Counted from the stretch's first letter, positions 25,494 through 40,816 are shown. The stretch: 64,000 nt of DNA from Cladorhizidae sp. MBARI D1340-BT2 (GCA_028752905.1 JAQNBH010000002.1:22951059-23015058); one strand, 5' to 3'. Notes: generated by a model not told the origin, from the sequence alone. Translations and numbers: made by a program.

Positions 25494-27105
25494 ACATGTT
25501 TAGCATCAAGTAAGAGTACAATTCATAACTGCCCTAATTAACAAGACCAAAGTCCCAGATTTTGTCAACTGATAGAGAAGGCCCTTATCTGCAACATGTG
25601 AACAGATTATCAATAAATGTAGTGGTTTTTCACTGGCAGGCCACCGCTTTGGCAACTGGAAAACGCCAGGAAAAATCCCAAACCTTACCACTTCAAATCA
25701 CCATAACTTGCTAATACTTAGAGTACTCAAAATTTTGGCACGTACAAAAGACAGATAATTAGAAGGGCTATTCGGTGATATAAAAATTATCTTTTTTGGG
25801 TAAAGTGTAGAAAAGTTATGAGCTTCACGGCAAAAAAACAAGATTTTCGGGGGGGAAATGAGAAACATATAGACCAAATTAGGGCAAATATCAAGAACAT
25901 GTTTAGCATCAAGTAAGAGTACAATTCATAACTGCCCTAATTAACAAGACCAAAGTCCCAGATTTTGTCAACTGATAGAGAAGGCCCTTATCTGCAGCAT
26001 GTGAACAGATTATCAATAAATGTAGTAGTTTTTCACTGGCAGGCCACCGCTTTGGCAACTGGAAAACGCCAGGAAAAATCACAAACCTTACCACTTCAAA
26101 TCATCATAACTTCCTAATACTTAGAGTACTCAAAACTTTGGCACGTACAAAAGACAGATAATTAGAAGGGCTATCCGATGATATAAAAATTATCTTTTTG
26201 GGGTAAAGTGTAGAATAGTTATGAGCTTCACGGCAAAAAAACAAGATTTTCGGGGGGGAAATGAGAAACATATAGACCAAATTAGGGCAAATATCAAGAA
26301 CATGTTTAGCATCAAGTAAGAGTACAATTCATAACTGCCCTAATTAACAAGACCAAAGTCCCAGATTTTGTCAACTGATAGAGAAGGCCCTTATCTGCAA
26401 CATGTGAACAGATTATCAATAAATGTAGTGGTTTTTCACTGGCAGGCCACCGCTTTGGCAACTGGAAAACGCCAGGAAAAATCCCAAACCTTACCACTTC
26501 AAATCACCATAACTTGCTAATACTTAGAGTACTCAAAATTTTGGCACGTACAAAAGACAGATAATTAGAAGGGCTATTCGGTGATATAAAAATTATCTTT
26601 TTTGGGTAAAGTGTAGAAAAGTTATGAGCTTCACGGCAAAAAAACAAGATTTTCGGGGGGAAAATGAGAAACATATAGACCAAATTAGGGCAAATATCAA
26701 GAACATGTTTAGCATCAAGTAAGAGTACAATTCATAACTGCCCTAATTAACAAGACCAAAGTCCCAGATTTTGTCAACTGATAGAGAAGGCCCTTATCTG
26801 CAGCATGTGAACAGATTATCAATAAATGTAGTGGTTTTTCACTGGCAGGCCACCGCTTTGGCAACTGGAAAACGCCAGGAAAAATCCCAAACCTTACCAC
26901 TTCAAATCACCATAACTTGCTAATACTTAGAGTACTCAAAATTTTGGCACGTACAAAAGACAGATAATTAGAAGGGCTATCCGATGATATAAAAATTATC
27001 TTTTTGGGGTAAAGTGTAGAATAGTTATGAGCTTCACGGCAAAAAAACAAGATTTTCGGGGGGAAAATGAGAAACATATAGACCAAATTAGGGCAAATAT
27101 CAAGA

Positions 27106-27611
27106 TAGAGAACACATAATGAAACCTATCATTCGAATCATATCAAGTCCATTACAGTAAAGTGTGCAGAATATTATGGATGTTTGATATCAACAGAGAG
27201 CACAGAGAGAGACCTATCTTAATAGCTATATATCAAGTTTATTCAGTGAAGTGTGGAGAATCTATTTAGCATCAAGAGATAGCAGAGAGAAACCTATCTT
27301 GTGATTCTATCAAGTCCATTACTGTGAAGTATGTGGAATATACAGATGTTTGGTATCAAGAGAGAGAACAGAGAGAGGCCTACCTTTAGAGCTATATATC
27401 AAGTCTATTCAGTGAAGTGTGGAGAATCTATGAAGCTAACATGTTTAGCTCAAGATAGAGAACACTGAGAGATACCTATCTTGCAAGTCCATTACAGTGA
27501 AGTGTGCAGAATATATGGATGTTTGATATCAAGAGAGAGCACTTGGAGAGTCCTATCTTAATAGCTGTATAACAAGTCTATTCAGTGAAGTGTGGATAAT
27601 CTACGAAGCTA
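27106..27611 (+). repeat. 506-bp block, copy 13
   Basis: Class T, in an M3 core. Followed by M1, M4, M1, M3, M2. Corresponds to copy 17. Confidence 0.95.
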
Positions 27612-29626
27612 ACATGTTTAGCATCAAGTAAGAGTACAATTCATAACTGCCCTAATTAACAAGACCAAAGTCCCAGATTTTGTCAACTGATAGAGAAGGC
27701 CCTTATCTGCAACATGTGAACAGATTATCAATAAATGTAGTGGTTTTTCACTGGCAGGCCACCGCTTTGGCAACTGGAAAACGCCAGGAAAAATCCCAAA
27801 CCTTACCACTTCAAATCACCATAACTTGCTAATACTTAGAGTACTCAAAATTTTGGCACGTACAAAAGACAGATAATTAGAAGGGCTATTCGGTGATATA
27901 AAAATTATCTTTTTTGGGTAAAGTGTAGAAAAGTTATGAGCTTCACGGCAAAAAAACAAGATTTTCGGGGGGGAAATGAGAAACATATAGACCAAATTAG
28001 GGCAAATATCAAGAACATGTTTAGCATCAAGTAAGAGTACAATTCATAACTGCCCTAATTAACAAGACCAAAGTCCCAGATTTTGTCAACTGATAGAGAA
28101 GGCCCTTATCTGCAGCATGTGAACAGATTATCAATAAATGTAGTAGTTTTTCACTGGCAGGCCACCGCTTTGGCAACTGGAAAACGCCAGGAAAAATCAC
28201 AAACCTTACCACTTCAAATCATCATAACTTCCTAATACTTAGAGTACTCAAAACTTTGGCACGTACAAAAGACAGATAATTAGAAGGGCTATCCGATGAT
28301 ATAAAAATTATCTTTTTGGGGTAAAGTGTAGAATAGTTATGAGCTTCACGGCAAAAAAACAAGATTTTCGGGGGGGAAATGAGAAACATATAGACCAAAT
28401 TAGGGCAAATATCAAGAACATGTTTAGCATCAAGTAAGAGTACAATTCATAACTGCCCTAATTAACAAGACCAAAGTCCCAGATTTTGTCAACTGATAGA
28501 GAAGGCCCTTATCTGCAACATGTGAACAGATTATCAATAAATGTAGTGGTTTTTCACTGGCAGGCCACCGCTTTGGCAACTGGAAAACGCCAGGAAAAAT
28601 CCCAAACCTTACCACTTCAAATCACCATAACTTGCTAATACTTAGAGTACTCAAAATTTTGGCACGTACAAAAGACAGATAATTAGAAGGGCTATTCGGT
28701 GATATAAAAATTATCTTTTTTGGGTAAAGTGTAGAAAAGTTATGAGCTTCACGGCAAAAAAACAAGATTTTCGGGGGGAAAATGAGAAACATATAGACCA
28801 AATTAGGGCAAATATCAAGAACATGTTTAGCATCAAGTAAGAGTACAATTCATAACTGCCCTAATTAACAAGACCAAAGTCCCAGATTTTGTCAACTGAT
28901 AGAGAAGGCCCTTATCTGCAGCATGTGAACAGATTATCAATAAATGTAGTGGTTTTTCACTGGCAGGCCACCGCTTTGGCAACTGGAAAACGCCAGGAAA
29001 AATCCCAAACCTTACCACTTCAAATCACCATAACTTGCTAATACTTAGAGTACTCAAAATTTTGGCACGTACAAAAGACAGATAATTAGAAGGGCTATTC
29101 GGTGATATAAAAATTATCTTTTTTGGGTAAAGTATAGAAAAGTTATGAGCTTCACGGCAAAAAAACAAGATTTTCGGGGGGAAAATGAGAAACATATAGA
29201 CCAAATTAGGGCAAATATCAAGAACATGTTTAGCATCAAGTAAGAGTACAATTCATAACTACCCTAATTAACAAGACCAAAGTCCCAGATTTTGTCAACT
29301 GATAGAGAAGGCCCTTATCTGCAGCATGTGAATAGATTATCAATAAATGTAGTGGTTTTTCACTGGCAGGCCACCGCTTTGGCAACTGGAAAACGCCAGG
29401 AAAAATCACAAACCTCACCACTTCAAATCACCATAACTTGCTAATACTTAGAGTACTCAAAATTTTGGCACGTACAAAAGACAGATAATTAGAAGGGCTA
29501 TTCGGTGATATAAAAATTATCTTTTTTGGATAAAGTGTAGAAAAGTTATGAGCTTCACGGCAAAAAAACAAGATTTTCGGGGGGAAAATGAGAAACATAT
29601 AGACCAAATTAGGGCAAATATCAAGA

Positions 29627-30132
29627 TAGAGAACACATAATGAAACCTATCATTCGAATCATATCAAGTCCATTACAGTAAAGTGTGCAGAATATTATGG
29701 ATGTTTGATATCAACAGAGAGCACAGAGAGAGACCTATCTTAATAGCTATATATCAAGTTTATTCAGTGAAGTGTGGAGAATCTATTTAGCATCAAGAGA
29801 GAGCAGAGAGAAACCTATCTTGTGATTCTATCAAGTCCATTACTGTGAAGTATGTGGAATATACAGATGTTTGGTATCAAGAGAGAGAACAGAGAGAGGC
29901 CTACCTTTAGAGCTATATATCAAGTCTATTCAGTGAAGTGTGGAGAATCTATGAAGCTAACATGTTTAGCTCAAGATAGAGAACACTGAGAGATACCTAT
30001 CTTGCAAGTCCATTACAGTGAAGTGTGCAGAATATATGGATGTTTGATATCAAGAGAGAGCACTTGGAGAGTCCTATCTTAATAGCTGTATAACAAGTCT
30101 ATTCAGTGAAGTGTGGATAATCTACGAAGCTA
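29627..30132 (+). repeat. 506-bp block, copy 14
   Basis: Class G2, in an M2 core that carries the rare three-change haplotype (aactacc, gtgaatag, cctcacc). Followed by M1, M2, M3, M2, M2. Corresponds to copy 18. Confidence 0.95.
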
Positions 30133-30143
30133 ACATGTTTAGC

Positions 30144-32664
30144 ATCAAGTAAGAGTACAATTCATAACTGCCCTAATTAACAAGACCAAAGTCCCAGATT
30201 TTGTCAACTGATAGAGAAGGCCCTTATCTGCAACATGTGAACAGATTATCAATAAATGTAGTGGTTTTTCACTGGCAGGCCACCGCTTTGGCAACTGGAA
30301 AACGCCAGGAAAAATCCCAAACCTTACCACTTCAAATCACCATAACTTGCTAATACTTAGAGTACTCAAAACTTTGGCACGTACAAAAGACAGATAATTA
30401 GAAGGGCTATTCGGTGATATAAAAATTATCTTTTTTGGGTAAAGTGTAGAAAAGTTATGAGCTTCACGGCAAAAAAACAAGATTTTCGGGGGGGAAATGA
30501 GAAACATATAGACCAAATTAGGGCAAATATCAAGAACATGTTTAGCATCAAGTAAGAGTACAATTCATAACTGCCCTAATTAACAAGACCAAAGTCCCAG
30601 ATTTTGTCAACTGATAGAGAAGGCCCTTATCTGCAGCATGTGAACAGATTATCAATAAATGTAGTGGTTTTTCACTGGCAGGCCACCGCTTTGGCAACTG
30701 GAAAACGCCAGGAAAAATCACAAACCTTACCACTTCAAATCATCATAACTTCCTAATACTTAGAGTACTCAAAACTTTGGCACGTACAAAAGACAGATAA
30801 TTAGAAGGGCTATTCGGTGATATAAAAATTATCTTTTTTGGGTAAAGTGTAGAAAAGTTATGAGCTTCACGGCAAAAAAACAAGATTTTCGGGGGGAAAA
30901 TGAGAAACATATAGACCAAATTAGGGCAAATATCAAGAACATGTTTAGCATCAAGTAAGAGTACAATTCATAACTGCCCTAATTAACAAGACCAAAGTCC
31001 CAGATTTTGTCAACTGATAGAGAAGGCCCTTATCTGCAGCATGTGAACAGATTATCAATAAATGTAGTGGTTTTTCACTGGCAGGCCACCGCTTTGGCAA
31101 CTGGAAAACGCCAGGAAAAATCCCAAACCTTACCACTTCAAATCACCATAACTTGCTAATACTTAGAGTACTCAAAATTTTGGCACGTACAAAAGACAGA
31201 TAATTAGAAGGGCTATTCGGTGATATAAAAATTATCTTTTTTGGGTAAAGTGTAGAAAAGTTATGAGCTTCACGGCAAAAAAACAAGATTTTCGGGGGGA
31301 AAATGAGAAACATATAGACCAAATTAGGGCAAATATCAAGAACATGTTTAGCATCAAGTAAGAGTACAATTCATAACTACCCTAATTAACAAGACCAAAG
31401 TCCCAGATTTTGTCAACTGATAGAGAAGGCCCTTATCTGCAGCATGTGAATAGATTATCAATAAATGTAGTGGTTTTTCACTGGCAGGCCACCGCTTTGG
31501 CAACTGGAAAACGCCAGGAAAAATCACAAACCTCACCACTTCAAATCACCATAACTTGCTAATACTTAGAGTACTCAAAATTTTGGCACGTACAAAAGAC
31601 AGATAATTAGAAGGGCTATTCGGTGATATAAAAATTATCTTTTTTGGGTAAAGTGTAGAAAAGTTATGAGCTTCACGGCAAAAAAACAAGATTTTCGGGG
31701 GGAAAATGAGAAACATATAGACCAAATTAGGGCAAATATCAAGAACATGTTTAGCATCAAGTAAGAGTACAATTCATAACTGCCCTAATTAACAAGACCA
31801 AAGTCCCAGATTTTGTCAACTGATAGAGAAGGCCCTTATCTGCAGCATGTGAACAGATTATCAATAAATGTAGTGGTTTTTCACTGGCAGGCCACCGCTT
31901 TGGCAACTGGAAAACGCCAGGAAAAATCACAAACCTCACCACTTCAAATCACCATAACTTGCTAATACTTAGAGTACTCAAAATTTTGGCACGTACAAAA
32001 GACAGATAATTAGAAGGGCTATTCGGTGATATAAAAATTATCTTTTTTGGATAAAGTGTAGAAAAGTTATGAGCTTCACGGCAAAAAAACAAGATTTTCG
32101 GGGGGAAAATGAGAAACATATAGACCAAATTAGGGCAAATATCAAGATAGAGAACACATAATGAAACCTATCATTCGAATCATATCAAGTCCATTACAGT
32201 AAAGTGTGCAGAATATTATGGATGTTTGATATCAACAGAGAGCACAGAGAGAGACCTATCTTAATAGCTATATATCAAGTTTATTCAGTGAAGTGTGGAG
32301 AATCTATTTAGCATCAAGAGAGAGCAGAGAGAAACCTATCTTGTGATTCTATCAAGTCCATTACTGTGAAGTATGTGGAATATACAGATGTTTGGTATCA
32401 AGAGAGAGAACAGAGAGAGGCCTACCTTTAGAGCTATATATCAAGTCTATTCAGTGAAGTGTGGAGAATCTATGAAGCTAACATGTTTAGCTCAAGATAG
32501 AGAACACTGAGAGATACCTATCTTGCAAGTCCATTACAGTGAAGTGTGCAGAATATATGGATGTTTGATATCAAGAGAGAGCACTTGGAGAGTCCTATCT
32601 TAATAGCTGTATAACAAGTCTATTCAGTGAAGTGTGGATAATCTACGAAGCTAACATGTTTAGC
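30144..32664 (+). repeat. 2521-bp HOR (M1, M2, M3, M2, M2-long)
   Basis: Its M1 core has aaactttgg instead of the usual aaattttgg of M1 cores. The next copy begins at 32665 with M1 (also aaactttgg), M2, M3, M2 and then joins the second 9.9-kb segment near 34.3 kb. The order differs from the 2521-bp HOR at 12.3 kb, so the equal length is coincidental. Confidence 0.78.
32148..32653 (+). repeat. 506-bp block, copy 15
   Basis: Class G2, in an M2 core carrying only the cctcacc part of the rare haplotype. Last block before a run of 15 cores. Confidence 0.95.
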
Positions 32665-35600
32665 ATCAAGTAAGAGTACAATTCATAACTGCCCTAATTA
32701 ACAAGACCAAAGTCCCAGATTTTGTCAACTGATAGAGAAGGCCCTTATCTGCAACATGTGAACAGATTATCAATAAATGTAGTGGTTTTTCACTGGCAGG
32801 CCACCGCTTTGGCAACTGGAAAACGCCAGGAAAAATCCCAAACCTTACCACTTCAAATCACCATAACTTGCTAATACTTAGAGTACTCAAAACTTTGGCA
32901 CGTACAAAAGACAGATAATTAGAAGGGCTATTCGGTGATATAAAAATTATCTTTTTTGGGTAAAGTGTAGAAAAGTTATGAGCTTCACGGCAAAAAAACA
33001 AGATTTTCGGGGGGGAAATGAGAAACATATAGACCAAATTAGGGCAAATATCAAGAACATGTTTAGCATCAAGTAAGAGTACAATTCATAACTGCCCTAA
33101 TTAACAAGACCAAAGTCCCAGATTTTGTCAACTGATAGAGAAGGCCCTTATCTGCAGCATGTGAACAGATTATCAATAAATGTAGTGGTTTTTCACTGGC
33201 AGGCCACCGCTTTGGCAACTGGAAAACGCCAGGAAAAATCACAAACCTTACCACTTCAAATCATCATAACTTCCTAATACTTAGAGTACTCAAAACTTTG
33301 GCACGTACAAAAGACAGATAATTAGAAGGGCTATTCGGTGATATAAAAATTATCTTTTTTGGGTAAAGTGTAGAAAAGTTATGAGCTTCACGGCAAAAAA
33401 ACAAGATTTTCGGGGGGAAAATGAGAAACATATAGACCAAATTAGGGCAAATATCAAGAACATGTTTAGCATCAAGTAAGAGTACAATTCATAACTGCCC
33501 TAATTAACAAGACCAAAGTCCCAGATTTTGTCAACTGATAGAGAAGGCCCTTATCTGCAGCATGTGAACAGATTATCAATAAATGTAGTGGTTTTTCACT
33601 GGCAGGCCACCGCTTTGGCAACTGGAAAACGCCAGGAAAAATCCCAAACCTTACCACTTCAAATCACCATAACTTGCTAATACTTAGAGTACTCAAAATT
33701 TTGGCACGTACAAAAGACAGATAATTAGAAGGGCTATTCGGTGATATAAAAATTATCTTTTTTGGGTAAAGTGTAGAAAAGTTATGAGCTTCACGGCAAA
33801 AAAACAAGATTTTCGGGGGGAAAATGAGAAACATATAGACCAAATTAGGGCAAATATCAAGAACATGTTTAGCATCAAGTAAGAGTACAATTCATAACTG
33901 CCCTAATTAACAAGACCAAAGTCCCAGATTTTGTCAACTGATAGAGAAGGCCCTTATCTGCAGCATGTGAACAGATTATCAATAAATGTAGTGGTTTTTC
34001 ACTGGCAGGCCACCGCTTTGGCAACTGGAAAACGCCAGGAAAAATCACAAACCTTACCACTTCAAATCATCATAACTTCCTAATACTTAGAGTACTCAAA
34101 ACTTTGGCACATACAAAAGACAGATAATTAGAAGGGCTATCCGATGATATAAAAATTATCTTTTTGGGGTAAAGTGTAGAATAGTTATGAGCTTCACGGC
34201 AAAAAAACAAGATTTTCGGGGGGGAAATGAGAAACATATAGACCAAATTAGGGCAAATATCAAGAACATGTTTAGCATCAAGTAAGAGTACAATTCATAA
34301 CTGCCCTAATTAACAAGACCAAAGTCCCAGATTTTGTCAACTGATAGAGAAGGCCCTTATCTGCAGCATGTGAACAGATTATCAATAAATGTAGTGGTTT
34401 TTCACTGGCAGGCCACCGCTTTGGCAACTGGAAAACGCCAGGAAAAATCCCAAACCTTACCACTTCAAATCACCATAACTTGCTAATACTTAGAGTACTC
34501 AAAATTTTGGCACGTACAAAAGACAGATAATTAGAAGGGCTATTCGGTGATATAAAAATTATCTTTTTTGGGTAAAGTGTAGAAAAGTTATGAGCTTCAC
34601 GGCAAAAAAACAAGATTTTCGGGGGGAAAATGAGAAACATATAGACCAAATTAGGGCAAATATCAAGAACATGTTTAGCATCAAGTAAGAGTACAATTCA
34701 TAACTGCCCTAATTAACAAGACCAAAGTCCCAGATTTTGTCAACTGATAGAGAAGGCCCTTATCTGCAGCATGTGAACAGATTATCAATAAATGTAGTGG
34801 TTTTTCACTGGCAGGCCACCGCTTTGGCAACTGGAAAACGCCAGGAAAAATCACAAACCTTACCACTTCAAATCATCATAACTTCCTAATACTTAGAGTA
34901 CTCAAAACTTTGGCACGTACAAAAGACAGATAATTAGAAGGGCTATCCGATGATATAAAAATTATCTTTTTTGGGTAAAGTGTAGAAAAGTTATGAGCTT
35001 CACGGCAAAAAAACAAGATTTTCGGGGGGGAAATGAGAAACATATAGACCAAATTAGGGCAAATATCAAGAACATGTTTAGCATCAAGTAAGAGTACAAT
35101 TCATAACTGCCCTAATTAACAAGACCAAAGTCCCAGATTTTGTCAACTGATAGAGAAGGCCCTTATCTGCAGCATGTGAACAGATTATCAATAAATGTAG
35201 TAGTTTTTCACTGGCAGGCCACCGCTTTGGCAACTGGAAAACGCCAGGAAAAATCACAAACCTTACCACTTCAAATCATCATAACTTCCTAATACTTAGA
35301 GTACTCAAAACTTTGGCACGTACAAAAGACAGATAATTAGAAGGGCTATCCGATGATATAAAAATTATCTTTTTGGGGTAAAGTGTAGAATAGTTATGAG
35401 CTTCACGGCAAAAAAACAAGATTTTCGGGGGGGAAATGAGAAACATATAGACCAAATTAGGGCAAATATCAAGAACATGTTTAGCATCAAGTAAGAGTAC
35501 AATTCATAACTGCCCTAATTAACAAGACCAAAGTCCCAGATTTTGTCAACTGATAGAGAAGGCCCTTATCTGCAACATGTGAACAGATTATCAATAAATG

Positions 35601-38600
35601 TAGTGGTTTTTCACTGGCAGGCCACCGCTTTGGCAACTGGAAAACGCCAGGAAAAATCCCAAACCTTACCACTTCAAATCACCATAACTTGCTAATACTT
35701 AGAGTACTCAAAATTTTGGCACGTACAAAAGACAGATAATTAGAAGGGCTATTCGGTGATATAAAAATTATCTTTTTTGGGTAAAGTGTAGAAAAGTTAT
35801 GAGCTTCACGGCAAAAAAACAAGATTTTCGGGGGGAAAATGAGAAACATATAGACCAAATTAGGGCAAATATCAAGAACATGTTTAGCATCAAGTAAGAG
35901 TACAATTCATAACTGCCCTAATTAACAAGACCAAAGTCCCAGATTTTGTCAACTGATAGAGAAGGCCCTTATCTGCAGCATGTGAACAGATTATCAATAA
36001 ATGTAGTGGTTTTTCACTGGCAGGCCACCGCTTTGGCAACTGGAAAACGCCAGGAAAAATCACAAACCTTACCACTTCAAATCACCATAACTTGCTAATA
36101 CTTAGAGTACTCAAAATTTTGGCACGTACAAAAGACAGATAATTAGAAGGGCTATCCGATGATATAAAAATTATCTTTTTGGGGTAAAGTGTAGAATAGT
36201 TATGAGCTTCACGGCAAAAAAACAAGATTTTCGGGGGGGAAATGAGAAACATATAGACCAAATTAGGGCAAATATCAAGAACATGTTTAGCATCAAGTAA
36301 GAGTACAATTCATAACTGCCCTAATTAACAAGACCAAAGTCCCAGATTTTGTCAACTGATAGAGAAGGCCCTTATCTGCAACATGTGAACAGATTATCAA
36401 TAAATGTAGTGGTTTTTCACTGGCAGGCCACCGCTTTGGCAACTGGAAAACGCCAGGAAAAATCCCAAACCTTACCACTTCAAATCATCATAACTTGCTA
36501 ATACTTAGAGTACTCAAAATTTTGGCACGTACAAAAGACAGATAATTAGAAGGGCTATTCGGTGATATAAAAATTATCTTTTTTGGGTAAAGTGTAGAAA
36601 AGTTATGAGCTTCACGGCAAAAAAACAAGATTTTCGGGGGGAAAATGAGAAACATATAGACCAAATTAGGGCAAATATCAAGAACATGTTTAGCATCAAG
36701 TAAGAGTACAATTCATAACTGCCCTAATTAACAAGACCAAAGTCCCAGATTTTGTCAACTGATAGAGAAGGCCCTTATCTGCAGCATGTGAACAGATTAT
36801 CAATAAATGTAGTGGTTTTTCACTGGCAGGCCACCGCTTTGGCAACTGGAAAACGCCAGGAAAAATCCCAAACCTTACCACTTCAAATCACCATAACTTG
36901 CTAATACTTAGAGTACTCAAAATTTTGGCACGTACAAAAGACAGATAATTAGAAGGGCTATTCGGTGATATAAAAATTATCTTTTTTGGGTAAAGTGTAG
37001 AAAAGTTATGAGCTTCACGGCAAAAAAACAAGATTTTCGGGGGGAAAATGAGAAACATATAGACCAAATTAGGGCAAATATCAAGAACATGTTTAGCATC
37101 AAGTAAGAGTACAATTCATAACTGCCCTAATTAACAAGACCAAAGTCCCAGATTTTGTCAACTGATAGAGAAGGCCCTTATCTGCAGCATGTGAACAGAT
37201 TATCAATAAATGTAGTGGTTTTTCACTGGCAGGCCACCGCTTTGGCAACTGGAAAACGCCAGGAAAAATCACAAACCTTACCACTTCAAATCATCATAAC
37301 TTCCTAATACTTAGAGTACTCAAAACTTTGGCACGTACAAAAGACAGATAATTAGAAGGGCTATCCGATGATATAAAAATTATCTTTTTTGGGTAAAGTG
37401 TAGAAAAGTTATGAGCTTCACGGCAAAAAAACAAGATTTTCGGGGGGGAAATGAGAAACATATAGACCAAATTAGGGCAAATATCAAGAACATGTTTAGC
37501 ATCAAGTAAGAGTACAATTCATAACTGCCCTAATTAACAAGACCAAAGTCCCAGATTTTGTCAACTGATAGAGAAGGCCCTTATCTGCAGCATGTGAACA
37601 GATTATCAATAAATGTAGTAGTTTTTCACTGGCAGGCCACCGCTTTGGCAACTGGAAAACGCCAGGAAAAATCACAAACCTTACCACTTCAAATCATCAT
37701 AACTTCCTAATACTTAGAGTACTCAAAACTTTGGCACGTACAAAAGACAGATAATTAGAAGGGCTATCCGATGATATAAAAATTATCTTTTTGGGGTAAA
37801 GTGTAGAATAGTTATGAGCTTCACGGCAAAAAAACAAGATTTTCGGGGGGGAAATGAGAAACATATAGACCAAATTAGGGCAAATATCAAGAACATGTTT
37901 AGCATCAAGTAAGAGTACAATTCATAACTGCCCTAATTAACAAGACCAAAGTCCCAGATTTTGTCAACTGATAGAGAAGGCCCTTATCTGCAACATGTGA
38001 ACAGATTATCAATAAATGTAGTGGTTTTTCACTGGCAGGCCACCGCTTTGGCAACTGGAAAACGCCAGGAAAAATCCCAAACCTTACCACTTCAAATCAC
38101 CATAACTTGCTAATACTTAGAGTACTCAAAATTTTGGCACGTACAAAAGACAGATAATTAGAAGGGCTATTCGGTGATATAAAAATTATCTTTTTTGGGT
38201 AAAGTGTAGAAAAGTTATGAGCTTCACGGCAAAAAAACAAGATTTTCGGGGGGAAAATGAGAAACATATAGACCAAATTAGGGCAAATATCAAGAACATG
38301 TTTAGCATCAAGTAAGAGTACAATTCATAACTGCCCTAATTAACAAGACCAAAGTCCCAGATTTTGTCAACTGATAGAGAAGGCCCTTATCTGCAGCATG
38401 TGAACAGATTATCAATAAATGTAGTGGTTTTTCACTGGCAGGCCACCGCTTTGGCAACTGGAAAACGCCAGGAAAAATCCCAAACCTTACCACTTCAAAT
38501 CACCATAACTTGCTAATACTTAGAGTACTCAAAATTTTGGCACGTACAAAAGACAGATAATTAGAAGGGCTATCCGATGATATAAAAATTATCTTTTGGG

Positions 38601-38698
38601 GGTAAAGTGTAGAATAGTTATGAGCTTCACGGCAAAAAAACAAGATTTTCGGGGGGAAAATGAGAAACATATAGACCAAATTAGGGCAAATATCAAGA
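32654..38698 (+). repeat. Block-free run of 15 cores
   Basis: Core order: M1, M2, M3, M2, M3, M2, M4, M1, M2, M1, M3, M2, M4, M1, M3. From about 34.3 kb on it follows the order of the 20.6-25.0 kb region with few base changes. The core starting at 33874 carries the ggcacata variant also seen downstream of the cores at 16940 and 19761. Confidence 0.93.
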
Positions 38699-39204
38699 TA
38701 GAGAACACATAATGAAACCTATCATTCGAATCATATCAAGTCCATTACAGTAAAGTGTGCAGAATATTATGGATGTTTGATATCAACAGAGAGCACAGAG
38801 AGAGACCTATCTTAATAGCTATATATCAAGTTTATTCAGTGAAGTGTGGAGAATCTATTTAGCATCAAGAGATAGCAGAGAGAAACCTATCTTGTGATTC
38901 TATCAAGTCCATTACTGTGAAGTATGTGGAATATACAGATGTTTGGTATCAAGAGAGAGAACAGAGAGAGGCCTACCTTTAGAGCTATATATCAAGTCTA
39001 TTCAGTGAAGTGTGGAGAATCTATGAAGCTAACATGTTTAGCTCAAGATAGAGAACACTGAGAGATACCTATCTTGCAAGTCCATTACAGTGAAGTGTGC
39101 AGAATATATGGATGTTTGATATCAAGAGAGAGCACTTGGAGAGTCCTATCTTAATAGCTGTATAACAAGTCTATTCAGTGAAGTGTGGATAATCTACGAA
39201 GCTA
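38699..39204 (+). repeat. 506-bp block, copy 16
   Basis: Class T, in an M3 core with a private change in the T/G run just upstream (atcttttgggggtaaag). Followed by M1, M4, M1, M3. Confidence 0.95.
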
Positions 39205-40816
39205 ACATGTTTAGCATCAAGTAAGAGTACAATTCATAACTGCCCTAATTAACAAGACCAAAGTCCCAGATTTTGTCAACTGATAGAGAAGGCCCTTATC
39301 TGCAACATGTGAACAGATTATCAATAAATGTAGTTGTTTTTCACTGGCAGGCCACCGCTTTGGCAACTGGAAAACGCCAGGAAAAATCCCAAACCTTACC
39401 ACTTCAAATCACCATAACTTGCTAATACTTAGAGTACTCAAAATTTTGGCACGTACAAAAGACAGATAATTAGAAGGGCTATTCGGTGATATAAAAATTA
39501 TCTTTTTTGGGTAAAGTGTAGAAAAGTTATGAGCTTCACGGCAAAAAAACAAGATTTTCGGGGGGGAAATGAGAAACATATAGACCAAATTAGGGCAAAT
39601 ATCAAGAACATGTTTAGCATCAAGTAAGAGTACAATTCATAACTGCCCTAATTAACAAGACCAAAGTCCCAGATTTTGTCAACTGATAGAGAAGGCCCTT
39701 ATCTGCAGCATGTGAACAGATTATCAATAAATGTAGTAGTTTTTCACTGGCAGGCCACCGCTTTGGCAACTGGAAAACGCCAGGAAAAATCACAAACCTT
39801 ACCACTTCAAATCATCATAACTTCCTAATACTTAGAGTACTCAAAACTTTGGCACGTACAAAAGACAGATAATTAGAAGGGCTATCCGATGATATAAAAA
39901 TTATCTTTTTGGGGTAAAGTGTAGAATAGTTATGAGCTTCACGGCAAAAAAACAAGATTTTCGGGGGGGAAATGAGAAACATATAGACCAAATTAGGGCA
40001 AATATCAAGAACATGTTTAGCATCAAGTAAGAGTACAATTCATAACTGCCCTAATTAACAAGACCAAAGTCCCAGATTTTGTCAACTGATAGAGAAGGCC
40101 CTTATCTGCAACATGTGAACAGATTATCAATAAATGTAGTGGTTTTTCACTGGCAGGCCACCGCTTTGGCAACTGGAAAACGCCAGGAAAAATCCCAAAC
40201 CTTACCACTTCAAATCACCATAACTTGCTAATACTTAGAGTACTCAAAATTTTGGCACGTACAAAAGACAGATAATTAGAAGGGCTATTCGGTGATATAA
40301 AAATTATCTTTTTTGGGTAAAGTGTAGAAAAGTTATGAGCTTCACGGCAAAAAAACAAGATTTTCGGGGGGAAAATGAGAAACATATAGACCAAATTAGG
40401 GCAAATATCAAGAACATGTTTAGCATCAAGTAAGAGTACAATTCATAACTGCCCTAATTAACAAGACCAAAGTCCCAGATTTTGTCAACTGATAGAGAAG
40501 GCCCTTATCTGCAGCATGTGAACAGATTATCAATAAATGTAGTGGTTTTTCACTGGCAGGCCACCGCTTTGGCAACTGGAAAACGCCAGGAAAAATCCCA
40601 AACCTTACCACTTCAAATCACCATAACTTGCTAATACTTAGAGTACTCAAAATTTTGGCACGTACAAAAGACAGATAATTAGAAGGGCTATCCGATGATA
40701 TAAAAATTATCTTTTTGGGGTAAAGTGTAGAATAGTTATGAGCTTCACGGCAAAAAAACAAGATTTTCGGGGGGAAAATGAGAAACATATAGACCAAATT
40801 AGGGCAAATATCAAGA

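Larger units (their letters stand above)
24596..28831 (+). repeat. 2118-bp HOR, two copies (M3-long, M1, M4, M1)
   Basis: Two consecutive four-unit repeats at 24596-26713 and 26714-28831, each with a class T block. The same pair is found at 38307-42542 through the larger duplication. Confidence 0.85.
20566..30500 (+). repeat. About 9.9-kb duplicated segment, first copy
   Basis: Core types, block positions and block classes agree with 34277-44200 at a constant displacement of 13,711 bp (29 units: 25 short and 4 long). Rare markers are shared, such as the three-change haplotype at 29235 and its counterpart at 42946. Private differences in this copy include gtgtaaaaaag near 23289, agtatagaaaag near 29133 and aaacgtcagg near 20726. 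Both ends are approximate. Confidence 0.85.

Noticed and set aside
12302..32664. The 2521-bp repeats at 12.3-17.3 kb and at 30.1-32.7 kb as one HOR family
   Set aside because: The lengths agree (four short units plus one long), but core order and block class differ (M4, M1, M3-long, class T against M1, M2, M3, M2, M2-long, class G2).
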